From: Cellulophaga baltica
Lineage (GTDB): Bacteria > Bacteroidota > Bacteroidia > Flavobacteriales > Flavobacteriaceae
Direction of reading: 5' to 3'
Length of the DNA stretch: 63,565 nucleotides
Assembly (NCBI RefSeq): GCF_900102165.1
Contig: NZ_FNBD01000001.1
Location: 1 to 63,565, forward strand
Below the pieces are notes generated by a model. It did no database searches, was not told the DNA's origin, and saw only the letters and a program-made list of their open reading frames with translations. This document shows, one piece after another, positions 61,519 to 63,565 of this stretch; position 1 is the stretch's first letter, and each line of letters opens with the position of its first letter. The position numbers were made by a program, and so were the translations under genes.

Positions 61519-62472
61519 ATGAATGAACTTATAGTATGTTTAGGTTTTTTTATTGCAGCCTATTCTGTTATTGCTAATGATGTCATACAAACATTAGGCA
61601 CTTTTATTTCATCAAATAGCAAAACCAAATGGTGGTTCCTATGGGCTTTTGCCGGTACCATTTTAACACTGACCTTATTTTTTGGTTGGTATTTTAATAA
61701 TGGCGATGTTTCCTATGGTCGTCTATCACAAATACCACTGCCTAATCCGCTACCATGGTGGTATCTTCTAGCTCCTTTAAGTTTATTAATTATTACACGC
61801 TTTGGAATTCCGGTAAGTACTACTTTCATGATTTTAAGTGTATTTTCCTCTGGACAACTCATAGAAAAAATGATTCTCAAATCTATTTTCGGATATGTCT
61901 TAGCTTTTGTAGCGGCATTGGTACTCTACCTAATTATTGCTAAGAAATTTGAATCTAAAGCTGCTATCCGGTTGATGGATAAAAAGAAGCAGAAACCTTA
62001 TTGGCTAGTTGCGCAATGGTTTTCTACCGGTTTCTTATGGTCACAATGGTTAATACAAGACTTTGCAAATATTTTTGTCTTCTTACCTCGCCAATTAACT
62101 ATTTCCGAATTAGGGATAGCCCTTATTGTTATTTTAAGCATCATGGCCTACATCTTTAATGTAAAAGGAGGAAACATACAAAAGATTGTAAATCAGAAAT
62201 CAAACACGCAGCACATCCGTTCTGCAACAATTATTGATGCTTGCTACGGTGTATTACTTTACCTATTTACTATTTTAAATGATGTTCCTATGAGTACCAC
62301 TTGGACTTTCGTAGGTATTTTGGCAGGTAGAGAAATTGCGATAAAATATCTTTTAGAGAAAAAACAACTTAAAACAACGTATACCCTTATTATTAAAGAT
62401 TTAGCAAAAGTAAATATAGGGCTTATGATAAGTTTTTTAATTGCGTATTTAATTCAGTTTTTAAAAGCATAA
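61519..62472 (+). CDS. Divergent PiT-family-like permease (phosphate or sulfate)
   Basis: The protein has 317 residues and about nine to ten membrane helices. Two inverted halves each carry a signature: SVIANDVIQTLGTFISS with RFGIPVSTTFMIL in the first, and IQDFANIFVFLPRQL with LNDVPMSTTWTFVGILAGRE in the second. This is the PiT layout (ND...N motif plus PxSTT). The second half has QDFANIFVF instead of the canonical ANDVANAxG, so substrate and coupling ion are uncertain. It is shorter than typical PiT proteins. It is convergent with the next gene, 20 bases apart. Confidence 0.8.
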   Translation: MNELIVCLGFFIAAYSVIANDVIQTLGTFISSNSKTKWWFLWAFAGTILTLTLFFGWYFNNGDVSYGRLSQIPLPNPLPWWYLLAPLSLLIITRFGIPVSTTFMILSVFSSGQLIEKMILKSIFGYVLAFVAALVLYLIIAKKFESKAAIRLMDKKKQKPYWLVAQWFSTGFLWSQWLIQDFANIFVFLPRQLTISELGIALIVILSIMAYIFNVKGGNIQKIVNQKSNTQHIRSATIIDACYGVLLYLFTILNDVPMSTTWTFVGILAGREIAIKYLLEKKQLKTTYTLIIKDLAKVNIGLMISFLIAYLIQFLKA

Positions 62473-62492
62473 TTTAGGTCTTTTCAAGAATT

Positions 62493-63167
62493 CTAATCGA
62501 GTGTGTTTCCGTGAAATGGACAATAGCTCCAGTTCCCTTTCATTGCAGCATTATCAACAGGACAGTTTTTTGGAGGCAGTAAAGTAGTTAGCGGTAGCGC
62601 ATACTCAAATTCTTTATTAGAGTGATAAATCATAAACTCACCTTCTTTGTATTCATCTACCAACAGCTTACCGTTTTCATCTTTATTTTCAAAAAAATAA
62701 AAACTCATACCCGCTCCAAATTGTCCCATCATGTTTTCAAACATTGGCTTCATAGTTTCTGAAATTGAGCGCACCGAGATATCCAATTGATTTTCTGGAA
62801 TTGGTTGTTGTGGTTCACCTTCGTTTATTTTTACAGTTATTGAATTTCTTATCGTTTCTTCTGAAGCAAAGGTTAGAGAGCCATCAAGATGTATATCTAC
62901 ATCTAATGCACAAACAAAAATATAATCATCGAGTGTCTCTAAAATAAGATGTACCATATCCTCAGGTATTGCTGGATTATCTGCCAAAGCAATTCTCCAA
63001 TAACTTCTAGGAAGCCAAAAAGATAAGGTCATGTTCTCTCCATCCTTTTTCCAAATTTGAATTTCCCGGATATACTCCGTAAGCGGCACTTTATGCGCTT
63101 CTTGGCCTATTGCAGGCGCTGAGAACACTAAAATTAAGAGTAAGATTGCATATTGAATTTTCATCAT
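62493..63167 (-). CDS. Secreted protein of unknown function with a C-terminal Cys/His motif
   Basis: The protein has 224 residues with signal MKIQYAILLLILVFSAPAIG (ATG 63167 or the next codon). LTEYIREIQIWKKDGENMTL, SFWLPRSYWRIALADNPAIP and MMGQFGAGMSFYFFENKDEN are distinctive. The end has CPVDNAAMKGNWSYCPFHGN, a Cys/Cys/His cluster that could bind metal. I believe similar proteins occur in other Bacteroidota but cannot name a family. Confidence 0.8.
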   Translation of the reverse strand: MMKIQYAILLLILVFSAPAIGQEAHKVPLTEYIREIQIWKKDGENMTLSFWLPRSYWRIALADNPAIPEDMVHLILETLDDYIFVCALDVDIHLDGSLTFASEETIRNSITVKINEGEPQQPIPENQLDISVRSISETMKPMFENMMGQFGAGMSFYFFENKDENGKLLVDEYKEGEFMIYHSNKEFEYALPLTTLLPPKNCPVDNAAMKGNWSYCPFHGNTLD

Positions 63168-63181
63168 TATTAACTATTATT

Positions 63182-63493
63182 TTATTGGTATTTACCGTTT
63201 TTAAACTTCAATACTTGATCCTGATTTGTAATCTTTTCGTCTTCTACGCAATCACCGTTTGAAGCTTCTTTTCTAGTTGTTGTTTTCACAATGCTTTTAA
63301 CTACTATATCAAAATAGCCATTTGTTTTTGTCTCCTTAAGGATTAACAATTTTTCAACGCCACTTAGGTCTGTTTCGCATTCTGAGTCCACTTCACCAAC
63401 AAAGTACGGCATTTCAAAATTTTTCAAAACCTGTTTTAGGGTATTATTTTCATCAAAAAATACGCAAGCAAGCATTAAACCTATATTCAACAT
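63182..63493 (-). CDS. Probable small lipoprotein near the window edge
   Basis: The protein has 103 residues from ATG 63493 (MLNIGLMLACVFFDENNTLK). LMLAC would serve as a short lipobox, although the signal has few basic residues. The frame remains open upstream to an in-frame stop at 63527-63529, with GTG 63499 as an alternative start. The rest is polar with three more cysteines (SECETD, NGDCVEDE). It lies 14 bases before the start of the gene at 62493-63167, so they may be co-transcribed. The function is unknown. Confidence 0.6.
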   Translation of the reverse strand: MLNIGLMLACVFFDENNTLKQVLKNFEMPYFVGEVDSECETDLSGVEKLLILKETKTNGYFDIVVKSIVKTTTRKEASNGDCVEDEKITNQDQVLKFKNGKYQ

Positions 63494-63526
63494 TTTCACG
63501 AATACCGGATGAACTGCGTTGATCCC

Positions 63527-63543
63527 TCAAAGCTCCGCTTTGA
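63527..63543. repeat. Short perfect palindrome before the last gene
   Basis: TCAAAGC, loop TCC, GCTTTGA: a 7-base-arm hairpin 34 bases from ATG 63493. There is no adjacent T-run on either strand, so it is not a normal terminator. It may be an operator, a leader hairpin or a copy of a dispersed repeat; the window holds too little flank to decide. Confidence 0.4.
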
Positions 63544-63565
63544 AAATAAAAAGTCTCACAAAATA

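Overview
This AT-rich window comes from a member of the Bacteroidota, almost certainly a marine flavobacterium (family Flavobacteriaceae). The evidence is: type IX secretion (T9SS) cargo with gliding-type C-terminal domains, T9SS machinery genes (a Plug-family protein and PorT/SprT), TamL- and YpdA-type genes, a complete sodium-pumping NADH:quinone reductase (Na+-NQR), a short region-1.1-less RpoD, and many TAnnTTTG (-7) promoter boxes with little Shine-Dalgarno signal. The genus cannot be fixed from the sequence alone. I see no rRNA, tRNA, insertion sequence, CRISPR array or integrated phage.

Layout. Positions 1-9367 hold two tandem paralogous cassettes. Each is a secreted protein built from phage-tail-fibre-like modules, followed at once by a 385-residue protein with a T9SS type-B (CHU_C) sorting domain. 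The second fibre gene is about 5.5 kb and carries six roughly 0.36-0.38 kb coiled-coil repeats plus two roughly 0.74 kb tail-fibre modules. Positions 9426-12229 carry a GNAT acetyltransferase, a VanY-type peptidase with a Tat-like signal, an M48 peptidase, a small membrane protein and a secreted ankyrin protein behind an ECF-type promoter. Positions 12454-15643 carry gpmI, map and a methyltransferase. Positions 15636-23171 are the minus-strand nqrABCDEF operon followed by a small uncharacterised gene and apbE, whose product attaches FMN to NqrB and NqrC.

Positions 23352-31129 hold the T9SS Plug homologue, apaG, pruA, a secreted DinB-like protein, a small transcription unit of about 200 nt, rsmG, a fatty-acid desaturase and an aminotransferase. 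Positions 31291-39177 hold trkH/trkA, ubiE (quinone methylation, linked functionally to NQR), porT, a SpoU methyltransferase and the outer-membrane assembly lipoprotein tamL. Positions 39323-44203 are housekeeping genes: fbaA, accD (without the usual zinc-ribbon cysteines), rpsO and pnp.

Positions 44283-49967 look like an accessory block between pnp and rpoD: an HExxH lipoprotein, a LytS/LytTR-type signalling pair, a von Willebrand factor A lipoprotein and a repeat surface protein. Positions 50208-53677 contain rpoD, a VF530 DNA-binding protein, trmL, rpe and ypdA. Positions 53799-57589 contain a second TPR histidine kinase and a NarL-type regulator, followed by paired palindromes, a lipoprotein and a membrane zinc-ribbon protein. 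Positions 57596-63493 contain a class A penicillin-binding protein, several Bacteroidota-type hypothetical proteins and a divergent PiT-like permease.

The best candidate for an undescribed system is the duplicated fibre plus T9SS type-B cassette at the left end. The fibre has a signal peptide but no visible T9SS sorting domain. Its tightly coupled partner has one. The window also encodes two components of the T9SS apparatus that would export that partner.
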